From: Piezodorus guildinii
Taxonomy: Eukaryota; Arthropoda; Insecta; Hemiptera; Pentatomidae
Direction of reading: 5' to 3'
DNA length: 64,000 bases
Assembly (NCBI GenBank): GCA_023052935.1
Contig: CM041292.1
Span: forward strand, 26,122,954-26,186,953
Below the pieces are notes generated by a model, which saw only the letters and a program-made list of their open reading frames with translations, made no database searches and was not told the DNA's origin. The position numbers were made by a program, and so were the translations under genes. Shown piece after piece: positions 32,869 to 42,796 of the stretch (its first letter is position 1; each line of letters starts with the position of its first letter).

Positions 32869-33767
32869 TTGGGTTGATGCAAAATTAATGCAGATTTCCT
32901 CTATTGCAATATCTTAATTCCAATTGTGTAAACAAAGCTAATCCTAACATTGATCATTATTATACCAAAACAAACCTTATCTAATACCCTCTCTTTCACC
33001 ATGAATTTGTTTAGTAAAATCGTTTTGTTCAGTGTGTTCAAAGGTCTTGAATCGAAAATGTCAAAGTGCGATTTTCGTCAAATTTATTTTTACGAATTTA
33101 AATTAGGGCGCAGCGCTGCGCAAACGGCTCGTAATATTAATGAAGTGTGGGGTCAGGGGGCTATTAATGAGTGCACGGTGCAGCGTTGGTTCCAGAAGTT
33201 TCGCAGAGGAGATTTCGACCTCGAAGACAAGGAAGGTCGGGGCCGTCATCTTGCTCTGGACAACGACCAGCTGAGGTCAAAAGTGGAAGAAGACCCAACC
33301 AAAACCACACGAGAAATGGCGGCGGAACTCGGAACTCAAAAATTGCAACGTCTTTGCCCAGCATTGATGAATCGGAAGGGGCCGATCCTGCTCCACGATA
33401 ACGCCAGACCACACGTTGCACAACCAACGCTTCGACGACTGCACGAGTTGGGCTACGAAGTTCTCCAACATCCGCCTTATTCACCTGACCTCTCTCCTAC
33501 AGACTTCCACTTTTTCAGGCATCTGGACAACTTTTTGAGGGAGAAAAATTTTCAAAACCAGGACGACATTGAAAATTCTTTTCGTGATTTCATTGAGTCC
33601 AGGGATTCGGATTTTTTTTCTGGTGGAATAAGAAAGCTTGTTGAACGTTGGCAAAAGTGCATTGATTCAGATGGAAATTATTTTGATTAAATATATACGG
33701 TTAAAGTAAAGATATGGTGTATTTACAATACCTACTAAAAACCTGCATTAATTTTGCATCAACCCAA
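32869..33767 (+). mobile_element. mariner element, internally deleted
   Basis: 899 bp. Terminal inverted repeats are perfect for 25 bases, starting TTGGGTTGATGCAAAATTAA. TA target duplications lie at 32867-32868 and 33768-33769. Perfect ends suggest recent movement, presumably by a transposase supplied from elsewhere. Confidence 0.92.
33058..33690 (+). pseudogene. mariner transposase with catalytic-core deletion
   Basis: Starts at MSKCDFRQIYFYEFKLG, the usual mariner N-terminus with its helix-turn-helix (AAQTARNINEVWG, QRWFQKFRRGDFD). Near 33330, after REMAAELG, the frame jumps to LHDNARPHVAQ, YSPDLSPTDFHFF and LVERWQKCIDSDGNYF. About 130 of the usual 345 residues are missing, including the first aspartate of the D,D34D triad; the second (HDN) and third (SPTD) remain. 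The frame is still open, so a shortened 210-residue protein with the DNA-binding part could be made. An upstream in-frame ATG at 32950 is less likely to be used. Confidence 0.88.
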
Positions 33768-34099
33768 TACTTCACTCATATAAAATATATAGTAAGGGAA
33801 AGTATTGCGATCTTAAGTTTTCGAATTCAAGTATCCAACGGAAATACACGTTTTAGGGTCCCCTAAGTTCCCCTTTTCTTAACGATTTTGATTAAACTCA
33901 CTATATTGATGTAGAATTTAATAGGCTTTAATATTATGTAGGTTTCATTTCGATTGAAATAGTCGAACAGGGCTTAAAGGCCGATATTTTAAATTTTCTA
34001 TCTTTAATTTTGTATATTCCAAAATATTAACTATATTATATTAATGAAATTGATGAAAGACGGCTAAATATACAAGTTGGACGAATTTTATGACCAACT

Positions 34100-34521
34100 T
34101 TTTTTTTCTTTTCTTTTTTTGTTTTCATTGAGATATATTACAATTTGTTACAAAATGAACAATAATAATATTGATAAGAGACCACATTCATACTATATAT
34201 ACAGAAAATAATAATAATAATAGTCAAATTACATAAAATAGAACATAAATAAATTCATATATATACACTAAAATAATAATAATAAATAAAAAAACAAAAC
34301 AAATCGAAACAAAAACCTATTATTGAGATAAATAAAAAGTTGGCAAATAAATAAACATCTTACACACGATCATAACTACATAAAATATATACAATTGCTA
34401 AAGGGACCCCAGCAAGCGCTTTTCCCTCCACTTCTGGAGGAAAAAGCGGAATCCAAGAGATCCCAGCCTCTATCTCAGCCAGTGGAGGCTGAGTTAGGGC
34501 GCTGTAGCCACAAACATACCG
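34100..34521 (-). mobile_element. J1 3'UTR copy, 5'-truncated
   Basis: The minus strand is nearly identical to 25490-25915 of J1. The 12-base TTATGACCAACT flanks both ends (34088-34099, 34522-34533). Inserted in an H element, it is one of the youngest insertions here. Confidence 0.9.
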
Positions 34522-34827
34522 TTATGACCAACTAAAGGATAAAAGAGACAAACTTTTTTTAATGTTATTTTTGTTTTTTTGATATTAAGAACAGTAATAT
34601 AGACGTATAATATACTGTTGGAAAGAGAACAATTTTAGAAAAAATATTATCTGATGCACAAAGTTGTAAAAGGTAATATAAAGTGACGAATAGGCAGTTA
34701 ACTTATTAATGTTTAACAATTTAATGTAGTTATATTATTTAATCTAAATCATATGTTTCCAACGAAAATAAATACACGTTTTATTAAAATCAACTTGGAA
34801 TATTTTTTAATATTGTTCTGCTAAAAG

Positions 34828-35025
34828 GTCTGTGTCTGTGTGTGTCTAGTAAGTTCAGAGCGAAAATGATAATTTGTTTAAAACTGAAATTTCATATTTT
34901 AACAGCGTTGATGCATGGTCAACCATAAGAGCCACTTTATACTGTGCATTTTTCACAACTTTCTCAAAAAAGGGTACAACGATATTGCTCAAACTCGCTA
35001 TATCCATGTAAAATTTACTTTATGT
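34828..35025 (+). mobile_element. H-family internal fragment
   Basis: AAAGGTCTGTGTCTGTGTG, GAAATTTCATATTTTAACAG and GAGCCACTTTATACTGTGCA match the first third of H. It abuts the previous H copy. Confidence 0.6.
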
Positions 35026-35215
35026 TCCTGCGCGGCCACTGATCTGTCACTCCACCGGAAAAAAACAACTTCGGATGGTACGTAAAATGATGGTCGGATA
35101 TGTGTCGGGATACTCGTTATTATACTTATCAAACTGGATCGGCAAAATAGGCAAAATCATGTCCCGATTAGTAGCAGTAGCATAAAATGACATTTTATGA
35201 ATAATAAACAATAGA
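35026..35215 (+). mobile_element. Possible S1 SINE fragment, very worn
   Basis: GTCGGGATACTCGTTATT, GGCAAAATAGGC and GATTAGTAGCAGTAGCATAAAATGAC (split here as GATTAGTAGC and AGTAGCATAAAATGAC) follow S1 order, but many bases differ and the head is not convincing. Confidence 0.4.
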
Positions 35216-35226
35216 TCGATAGCTAA

Positions 35227-35578
35227 GCTTAGGGTCTTTAAATAGATTTATTCTTGTAATCAATCTTCCATAACGAGCTTAATATCACATTCGTTGCAGA
35301 CCTTTCTCCTACCAGATGTACCCATTCCAAACTCCCAACCCACATAAACCCTCTTGTCCGCAACCTATCAACCTCACATATTCCTGACAACCCACCGAGG
35401 AGATGGAAAACAAGATGGCCTCGGGATCTAGTTACTTAAATAAACATCGAAGTTTAACTGCTGGATAGTTTCTTCACAAGTCTTTTCAAGCCCTTTATAA
35501 TAATTTAACACTTTTACTTGTTGTATTTATGTTATATACACTAGTAAAATTTAATAAAATATAGATTAAAGAAAAATC
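35227..35578 (+). pseudogene. J3 jockey-type LINE 3' end
   Basis: With one frame the end of ORF2 reads FVADLSPTRCTHSK, NPLVRNLSTSHIPDNPPRR and WKTRWPRDLVT, then stop near 35436. It is followed by TTTACTTGTTGTATTTATG and an AATAAAATATAG tail. Same family as 59478-59750. Confidence 0.65.
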
Positions 35579-35654
35579 TTGTACTCAAGTATTTTTCGAT
35601 TGGAAAGTCCCAAATCGTAAAATGTATTCGAAAGCTTCTTCCTCTTGGTTTAAT

Positions 35655-35834
35655 GGTAGTTAGTAGAGAAACCCTCCTGAGGAAAACACAAAGCAAAAAA
35701 AAAAAAAAAAAACCTGCTGACAGTTGTGAGTTAAGGCACTTGGCCTAGAAAAAAAAAACCAAGACAATTCATGTATTGTTACAGGCGTTTTCAATAAAAA
35801 CATAAAAACAACCTGTTTTTCATTGAAAACATAT

Positions 35835-35887
<53 letters not shown>
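35655..35887. repeat. Worn S2 trace, poly-A and (TA)n
   Basis: GAGAAACCCTCCTGAGG and CACTTGGCCTAGAAA are weak S2 matches (35662-35746) around an A-run. A (TA)n array lies at 35842-35886, directly left of an H copy. Confidence 0.35.
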
Positions 35888-35891
<4 letters not shown>

Positions 35892-36694
35892 TTTCAATTT
35901 CCTATATATGGAATATATAGTAAGGAGAAGTATTGCGATCGTGAAAATTTTCGAATTCCAGTTCTCAACGGAAATACACGTTTTAGGGTCCCCGGAGTCC
36001 AAATGACCAAGTCCCGCAAAAAGGTCTGTGTGTGTGTTTGTGGTAAGTCCAGTGCAAAAACGAAAAGTCCTATAAAACTGAAATTTCATATTTATGACAA
36101 CTGTACGCCAGAGATGTTACAACGTTTTCATCAAAATCAGCTAACCAGAAAGGCCAATTTATACCATGCATTTTGCACCTTTTTACGATTTTCTCAAAAA
36201 CGGCTTTAACGATTTTATATTAAATTCAACATATCGATGTTAAATTGGACGGGCTCTAATATCATGTAAGTTTCATTCTGATTGAAATAGCTTGATAGGG
36301 ATTAAATGCCGATATTTCAAAATTTCTTCCTATAAAGTACGTTTAACTTTGTAGTTTTTATGGAACTGACCATATCATCTGATTAGGATTGTTAAAAAAA
36401 CAGGTAAATATAATAAATAAAGTTGAACGAATTCGATATCAAACTAATGCAGATAACTGCAAACATATTTTTTTGAGAGTGATGAAAAACCGATTAAACA
36501 AAGTGATTGTAATTAAATAGATAATAATAAATTAATTATTTAATAAAACACATGTTTCTTTTAAAATCCAATGTAAATAATTCTTTAACAATTTATTTTC
36601 GTTTCTAAATTTGTTTACGAATTCTCAAATTGATATAAAAAACGAAAGTAAGTGAAAATTGTGTGTTGCACATTACATTACAGATTTTTTTTTT
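35888..36694 (+). mobile_element. H-family element, both ends present
   Basis: Start AAACTTTCAATTTCC followed by TATATGGAATATATAGTAAG; end AAAGTAAGTGAAAATTGTGT, then CAGATTTTTTTT. It has an internal deletion after about 36470. The plus frame at 36003-36209 is a frame of the repeat and occurs in other copies; it is not taken as a gene. Confidence 0.72.
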
Positions 36695-37678
36695 ATAAAT
36701 ACATTTTTTTTTTTTTTTAAACCTTTTACTTTCCTTCAAAATTAAGAACATTTTTAATATAAAGAAAACAGAAAGGGAGAAAAGCAAACTTAAGAAGCGG
36801 AGTAAAGCCCGGGTCACCAGAGATCATATTACAAGAAAGAGTTTAAAGGTACGGGTTCTGTTTCTTCCGCCGAACGTAAAATGCTTTTTGTCCAATTCCT
36901 CTTTATATATACTCACCCTTATGTCTTTTAGGGCGGGAAGCAATCGTCTTATGTTTTCTTTAACTGGGACAATGATGATATGTGTCTTCTCTGGTCACTC
37001 TGTTCGAAAACTAAATTGGATTATTTACAAATCTTTGTTATGAGAAATTTCAGGTTATTCTCAATATTTAACGATTTTCGATTCAGATGAATGGCAGAAG
37101 TAAATTTCTAAAAAATATTTTTAATTAATAATTTTAATACAACAGAATATATTTTTATATTCTCTTAATATAACATTAATGCTACAAAAAATATTTTTAA
37201 AACTTCTTTATTTAAATCAAACTACAGACATTTTTACAATGCATGCAGAAGTCACCATCCAACTAAGGCAAGCTCGTGTGCAGAGGATTTCACCTGTGGC
37301 AATTCAATAGAAATAGAACAACAAACTATAAAACATTACAAGTTTGAAACAATACAATACTTAAAAAAAACAAAAACAATTATAAAGAAATAGTAACAGA
37401 GTACACAGTAAGAAGCAATATAATGCTTATATAATATTGAAAAACAAAATTATAAAGAAACATTTCACAGTAAGAAACAGTAATTGACTGAGCCAAAAAG
37501 CTATACAGAAACATATACATTTATATTAGCTATAAAATTAATGCATGTAAATACCGAATTAACATATATAATAGTTACATAATTAAAATAACAAAAAACT
37601 AATATAAAGAAACAGTAAAACAGTGCACAGTAAAAAACAGTTATTGACTATGCCAAAAAGCAATAAACAATATATATG
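36695..37678. other. No gene seen
   Basis: AT-rich with imperfectly repeated AAAACAATTATAAAGAAA-type phrases at 37370-37620, a loose local tandem pattern. Confidence 0.4.
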
Positions 37679-37959
37679 GAGATCACATATAGCAGAGAGG
37701 CTAGCATAACAGCCTTCTAAGCCAAAGGTCACGGGTTCAAACCCGCAGGTGGTCCTAGGATTTTTTAATTGCAGTAAAAAACCCTTAGTTATGCCGTCCT
37801 TGGGAGGGGACGTAAAAAAGTGGTCCCGAGAGTGTGCGATGTCAGGTAAAGATCCCTATCCTAATTAAACCTGGATAGGCAAAATTTAGGATTCCCACTG
37901 TAGCATCGTCTGATTATGCACATTAGCATAAAATGACGTTAAATAAACAAACAAACAAC
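37679..37959 (+). mobile_element. S1 SINE
   Basis: Head GAGATCACATATAGCAGAG, B box GGGTTCAAACCC, GGTGGTCCTAGGATTTTTTA, then CCTGGATAGGCAAAATTTAG and a tail of AAATAAACAAACAAACAAC. Missing the ACTCGTAAA bases seen in the other copies. No clean target duplication. Confidence 0.8.
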
Positions 37960-38437
37960 AAGGAAAACATATAAAGGAAATTAAAAAAAAGGCACTTAAA
38001 TATAAAATTGGATTATACAATACATAAATAATACAATAAAACAATTATAAAGAAAAACATACCATTTAAAATAAGCAAGAATATAAGAATGAGTGACGCT
38101 GGCTGGCATTGAGAGCCCATAAAGCGATAAGCTATTTGAATTTATTAATTCAGCAATTTCTCCTCACTGAGGGATCTCGCCATATTTTATCATTGTAGCA
38201 ATACTTTGGAGGATTTGATACTTGAGACGATATACAGATCAACTTGTCATATTGATCTTTGATTAACTTAATTATTTACAAATGTAAACGAGTGAGAAAT
38301 AAAGAATTACACATAAATTATGAAAATACAGAAATAGAACGAGAAGATAAAAACAACCAATTTAGATTTGGTCATTATAATGGTTATGCATTTCTCATAA
38401 AAACATTAATTTGAAATTTTACGATTATCAAGCATTG
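37960..38437. other. No gene seen
   Basis: AT-rich, no motif recognised. Confidence 0.4.
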
Positions 38438-38441
38438 TTAG

Positions 38442-39352
38442 TGTTAAGAATTGAAATAGTCTTATGTTTATATCTCTCTATTTGTAATTTTATTTGTTTT
38501 ATTTTGAGATTTATTATGTGCAAGCGCGACAATCATTTGTTTTATTCTATTTGAATCAGCTGTTAAGTGACCGCTGGGCAGAGTGCATTCTGGGATTGTG
38601 AGAGGGAGAGTTAATGGATTCACTCGCGAGTGTAGATGGTGTTTAATTAAGTTTGTTGTCGCTGAATGTCGCATATTTTTCGTAAAATCGTAACTCGCAC
38701 ATTATCATAGAAGATTGTCTCAGAATTGTCGCATGGAGTAGGAGTCGCAGAAGGAAAGAAAGGAACATCGCAGACGGGAGAGGGAAGGAAGTCATCACGG
38801 ACAGAAAGATCCACCGCTTGCTCACTTATAAACAGTATTTTGTTTTATTTTAATTAATATAAGCTTGTTCATGTTCTCTCTTTTATTATTTCATTTATTT
38901 ACCCTCAACAAAATTGCACGTATCGGCAGATAATTCGGTGACTCATAATAACGAACGGGTTGATGCTGCGGGCAAACGCGTTAGTCGCCCCTCTTCCCAA
39001 CATATTTTTGGAGGCACCGGCGAGATTGTTAAATTTTCTCGTCGACTTGTTTAATTTTGTTGAGGTGGTTATTGCTTTTAGTAAAATTAGTTTATAGGTT
39101 ATGTTACGCTTTCGCATTATATCGTATTCGCATTACACAGACTGTTGTTATCAATCATTCAGTTTCTTTATTCATTAATACAATATTTTATTATTTAATT
39201 TAAGTTTGTTTATAGTATATTTTAGAGTAGCTTGCATTTTATTTAAATAATTTTGTTCATAAAATGTTTTTTTATTTAAATAATTCGGTGACTCATAATA
39301 ACGAACGGGTTGAGGCTGCGAGCAAACGCGTTAGTCGCCCCTCTTCCCAACA
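38442..39352 (+). mobile_element. Candidate LTR-element remnant with 72-bp direct repeats
   Basis: 38442-39002 begins TGTTAAG and ends CCCAACA, LTR-like TG...CA ends. Its last 72 bases (38931-39002) recur at 39281-39352 with two differences. Seven bases after the first copy is TGGAGGCACCGGCGAG (39009), which has the look and position of a primer-binding site starting with TGG. TTAG lies before 38442 and one base after 39352. I read this as a 5' LTR, a leader stub and the end of a 3' LTR with the coding part deleted. Superfamily and primer tRNA are not determined. Confidence 0.45.
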
Positions 39353-39536
39353 ATTAGAGTTATATGATTTAAGATGATATTATAATCAGAAATAATATAA
39401 TATATGATTATGATACCTGGAAAAACTCATTATATTTTTATAAATAACTAAGCCATGAACTAAGCCTTCGAACGATTTTTTCTAACCCATTCCACTGCTT
39501 TATGGAATTCCATTCATTTAAATATATTGTATTGTA

Positions 39537-39951
39537 TTGAGAATACTGAGGGGAATACGTTCATTATTAAATAAGTTTAAAATTAATGAAGTAATTGTTT
39601 ATGAGCATTTGTCAGCAAAAGAGCAAAGGGCTTTTACCTAAATCCATCTGGACCCCCAGGATACCTCGGGAAACTTCCTAGACACTAGGACAAGAGACCC
39701 CCGGCTTGGGGCACTTCCCAGATCAGCCCCGCCCGAGGTGACCGATGAGAAAGAGGATTCGAAAAGGGGAGTCAAGTTCTATCCCCAAGATGAGGTGAGT
39801 CTTCTTTCAGCCACCAGAGAAGTCGAGTTCCGTCCTGAAGAAGAAGCGAGGTCCGTCTGGAGGTCAGAGAGAGCAGCTGGAGATAAAGGTTTCTTTTATT
39901 TGTAATATTATATGGCAAGGTTAATTGTAATATGAACTTCAGTATTCTCAA
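39537..39951. mobile_element. Candidate TIR element with GC-rich core
   Basis: Ends TTGAGAATACTGA and TCAGTATTCTCAA are a perfect 13-base inverted repeat. The core at 39600-39890 is unusually GC-rich for this window (for example GACCCCCAGG, CAGCCCCGCCCGAGGTGAC) and has no recognised protein. The termini resemble those of 10698-10972. Confidence 0.45.
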
Positions 39952-40342
39952 CCATAGGTCTGGAAATGGTGCAAATAGATTTTAAGTGTTAGAATCTATG
40001 TAATAGTTATATTTAATAATAATCGCTCTAATTTAAATCTGTTGGTGATTTAATGTTCCCCTGCATGCCACCGACTTTGATTGGTAAACACGATACCTTT
40101 GGAAAGGAAATCCAATAGTTTCATTAAATATAGTTTATATATTGATTAAAGATATCAATTAAGCTAGTTTTTAAGGTACCGCTGCCTTAGAAAAGCAGCC
40201 GGTCAAAAACATAGCAATATGTCGTGTTTAATCCTTATCTATATTAAATTATTTCATTTTCAAACTCCTATTATCCCAATAGACGCTCAATGATTGTAAA
40301 ATTTTAATTTTAACTTTTAATTCGTTTGCTGTACTTTAAATA

Positions 40343-40394
<52 letters not shown>

Positions 40395-41180
40395 ACTTAA
40401 TCTCTCCCTTGTTTACCTTTATAAATGGTTAAGTCAAGTACATGTACTTTAGCCAGATATGTTGTCTTTATCTGTAATATTTATGTTTTTTTTTTTTTTA
40501 GATGCTAAGTACCAGAACAAAATCAACAAGATGTGACTTATACTTTAACTTTAATCTCATAGAATGGAATTTTTCAAAAGAAGTGCTGGTTTTTAAAACC
40601 TTAGAGGTGTCGGTGTAATTTACCGGAATTCATTCTTGATGATGTTTTAAGCCGTAATTAGAAGCACAAATCCAAGTGCTCGGCTTTAGTGATTTACGCC
40701 AACGCTGAAAGCACTAACTAGGGCAAACTTTTAAATTTTACTGCTTAGACTGACCACAGACTGATCAATTTACCTTATAAAAAATTATAATGAATATTGA
40801 GACGAAATATTTTGATATCGTAATCCTTTTTTCAGGACAATTAGTAATGGATCTATTTTATATTTCCAAATAGAATGCGGGGCTGACAAATATTAACTTT
40901 ATATTAGAGCTGAAATATTTAATATGTTGCAATAAAATTATTTGAAAATGCTTTTAATTATTATTTGCATACTTTCTAAGGACTGATGTTGTTTATTTAC
41001 TTCAGTTTGTAATAACTTCGCATACTTTTGTACTACTATGAAAAACCTGAAACATACCTCCATTGTTGACATAAATATAAGAACTTTTAAATAAAGTTAT
41101 ATTTAAAGGAATGTTTAAATTGATTTAGTAAATACATTGAAATTCAATGAAAACATATGTTTCAAATTAAATTTTTTAAC
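39952..41180. other. No gene seen; hairpin repeat at 40170-40215 and (TA)n
   Basis: Contains the second copy of the CCGCTGCCTTAGAAAAG hairpin, and a (TA)n array at 40340-40391. The remainder is AT-rich with nothing recognised. Confidence 0.45.
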
Positions 41181-41195
41181 AATAGAAAATATTAT

Positions 41196-41239
41196 GTGGA
41201 ACGCTTCACGATTTTGCGTGTCATCCTTGCGCAGGGGCC

Positions 41240-41279
<40 letters not shown>

Positions 41280-41295
41280 ACCGCCGAAGCGGTAA
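41196..41295 (-). ncRNA. U6 snRNA retropseudogene
   Basis: The minus strand matches almost the whole U6 spliceosomal RNA: ACATATACTAAAATTGGAAC, ACAGAGA box, AGATTAGCATGGCCCC, GCGCAAGGATGACACGC and the 3' end GAAGCGTTCCAC. The 5' stem reads TACCGC-TTCG-GCGGTA, still fully paired. It is not a working gene. The terminal U-run is missing, no TATA or PSE precedes it, and a piece of U4 in the opposite orientation is fused to its 5' end. The 15-base AATAGAAAATATTAT lies at 41181-41195 and again at 41334-41348, so the whole 138-base unit was inserted by LINE machinery. Confidence 0.93.
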
Positions 41296-41333
41296 CCAAT
41301 GAAGGTCTACTGAGGTGCGATTATTGCTAGTTG
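41292..41333 (+). ncRNA. U4 snRNA 5' stem-loop fragment, inverted to U6
   Basis: The plus strand GTAACCAATGAAGG, TCTACTGAGGTGCG and ATTATTGCTAGTTG corresponds to the U4 5' stem-loop and following stem I strand (roughly U4 nucleotides 23-64, from memory). The lower stem is ACC/GGT and the upper stem AG/CT around a 5-base loop; with the AATGA and GA kink-turn bases the fold is preserved. It joins U6 at a shared TAC/GTA of 3-4 bases, so the exact breakpoint is ambiguous. U4 pairs with U6 in the U4/U6 snRNP, which may explain the partner. Confidence 0.85.
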
Positions 41334-41348
41334 AATAGAAAATATTAT

Positions 41349-42197
41349 TTGTAACAGTAACTTAGTTATCTGAATTTCACCACAAACTCCTTTCTAGTTC
41401 TCCTTGATATAGCACGCTGAAATTTTTAGTTCATTTAAATTTTCTTGAGTTGTTTTGGCTACTCAGGTAATTAACAAAAAAAAAAAATTATTATGTAAAA
41501 TTACAATCTGTGCCAATTTGGACACAAATTGTAGTACAATACAAATAGTAGTGGTGAAAAATATCAGGTAATTAGTAGTTAAAAACAAAAATGTAAATTG
41601 TACTCACACCATCATTCTAGTTTTTGTTTGAGTCTGAAATATGCAAAGTTTTTAAAGATTTTTTTAAGAAAACTTTTTTTTTAACAGCGGTAAGAATTTT
41701 ATAGCTCTGGAACCAGCTGAATCATCAAACTAATATCATTTGTACTGATCATATTTTAAAAAACATTTCATATTTTATATATACACCTTTTGGTTTATTA
41801 TTTTCAATAAAAATTCGAACAAAAAAAAAAAAATAATAATCCCCCTCAAAAATTGTTTGAAGATACTTAGAATCCAATACTGAAAAAACATATCCGTTCG
41901 GCCACCGTACGCACTACGCCGCGGCATTTTTCCGAAAATACGGAACAGATTTTTTTTGAAACTAGGCACAAAAATGCTGGTACATCCAACAAAATACTTC
42001 GATCGATTTTAAAATGCCAGCAGATTAAATTCAATAAATCAGTTATTTTTAACGATACAGAAAAAAATATTAAAGTTTTTAATCCAAGAAACCACTAATA
42101 ATTAGAATAAATAAATACAATTTTACTCATAAATACGCCTATAACACGGTTATGTTTTAATTATATTGATGATGTATAGTCGACTGTAGAAACTATT
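41349..42197. other. No gene seen
   Basis: AT-rich; the minus frame 41775-41969 is not recognised. Confidence 0.4.
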
Positions 42198-42373
42198 ATA
42201 GGTGGAATAGTCAGGAATCAGTTATTTTTTGAAAAGTATTTAATTTATGAAAGGTTTATGCTTGGACATGGCTCAGTAATGCCCTGATGATGGCTCACAA
42301 GCTTGGGCCGAAACGTTGGCAAAATTAAAAACTTTTCAAAAAATTACTGATTCCTGACTATCCCACCTATAAT
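42198..42373 (+). repeat. Inverted repeat around a hammerhead-like motif
   Basis: ATTATAGGTGGAATAGTCAG plus GAATCAGTTATTTTTTGAAA on the left is matched in reverse by TTTCAAAAAATTACTGATTC plus CTGACTATCCCACCTATAAT on the right. Between them lies CTGATGA, a GGCTC/GGGCC stem, then GAAACGTTGG (42283-42318). CTGATGA-stem-GAAAC resembles part of a hammerhead ribozyme core as found in Penelope-like elements, but the third stem and cleavage site are not evident. Confidence 0.5.
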
Positions 42374-42479
42374 TAAGGTTATGTTTTAAGATAGAGAAAA
42401 AACGTTATTAAGTTTTAGGATCAGGGCATCACGAAAAAAAAAAAAGAAAAGGAAAAAATCGATATCATGTCTATATATA

Positions 42480-42760
42480 TAAACCTGTACCGCTACAACC
42501 CATGAAGAGATTCGTACTGTTTCTAGGCCAAAGGCCGTGCAGTGAGATGATCCGCCGAGATCACGTCCAGCCGCCAAGTTTTTTCCCATTTTTGGGTACC
42601 CACTGCCAGATGCTGGGTGAGCCCAAGGAGGGTCTCCATACTCCAGGATCGCCCCCCCGGCTGAAATAACAGAATTAATAATATTCCGCCACAGCCGGGA
42701 TTCGAACCCAGGACCCGGAGCACAGTAGACTAGCGCTCTACCCACTAGACCACGCCGCTC

Positions 42761-42762
<2 letters not shown>
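42480..42762 (-). mobile_element. S2 SINE, best copy
   Basis: Minus-strand head GGAGCGGCGTGGTCTAGTGG (A box) with GTAGAGCGCTAGTC, then GGGTTCGAATCCCGGCTGTG (B box). The body has GAGACCCTCCTTGGGCTCAC, TGATCTCGGCGGATCATC, GGCCTAGAAACAGTACGAAT and ends TTGTAGCGGTACAGG. The tRNA-like part folds plausibly but is followed by the SINE body, not a terminator. A (TA)n array abuts the head. Confidence 0.82.

Positions 42763-42796
<34 letters not shown>

Larger units (their letters stand above)
32855..34825 (+). mobile_element. H-family element carrying a mariner and a LINE tail
   Basis: The 5' terminus TTTTACTTTCACTTA (32854-32868) continues at 33768 (TACTTCACTCATATAAAATA) because a mariner sits in it. 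The body runs to 34099, is broken by a J1 3' end and resumes at 34534. It lacks a clear 3' terminus, fading near 34825. Confidence 0.75.

Noticed and set aside
33164..33484. Minus-strand frames overlapping the mariner
   Set aside because: Shadows of the transposase frame on the opposite strand.
36003..36209. 68-codon frame beginning MTKSRKKVCVCVCG
   Set aside because: It lies in the H repeat and similar broken frames occur in other H copies on the same strand; no conserved open frame, so not a gene.
37370..37620. CRISPR-like array
   Set aside because: The phrases are short, imperfect and AT-rich, without uniform repeats or spacers; the window is eukaryotic.
39640..39890. GC-rich patch as a host exon
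   Set aside because: Stops in frames I followed and no recognised protein; it lies between perfect inverted repeats, so a transposon core is the simpler reading.
41196..41333. Working U6 gene
   Set aside because: No promoter elements upstream, no terminal T-run directly after the gene, fusion to inverted U4 and flanking target duplications show a retropseudogene.
42690..42762. tRNA-like sequence with good A and B boxes
   Set aside because: It is the head of an S2 SINE whose body follows directly; no independent tRNA gene. The same applies to the S1 and S3 heads.
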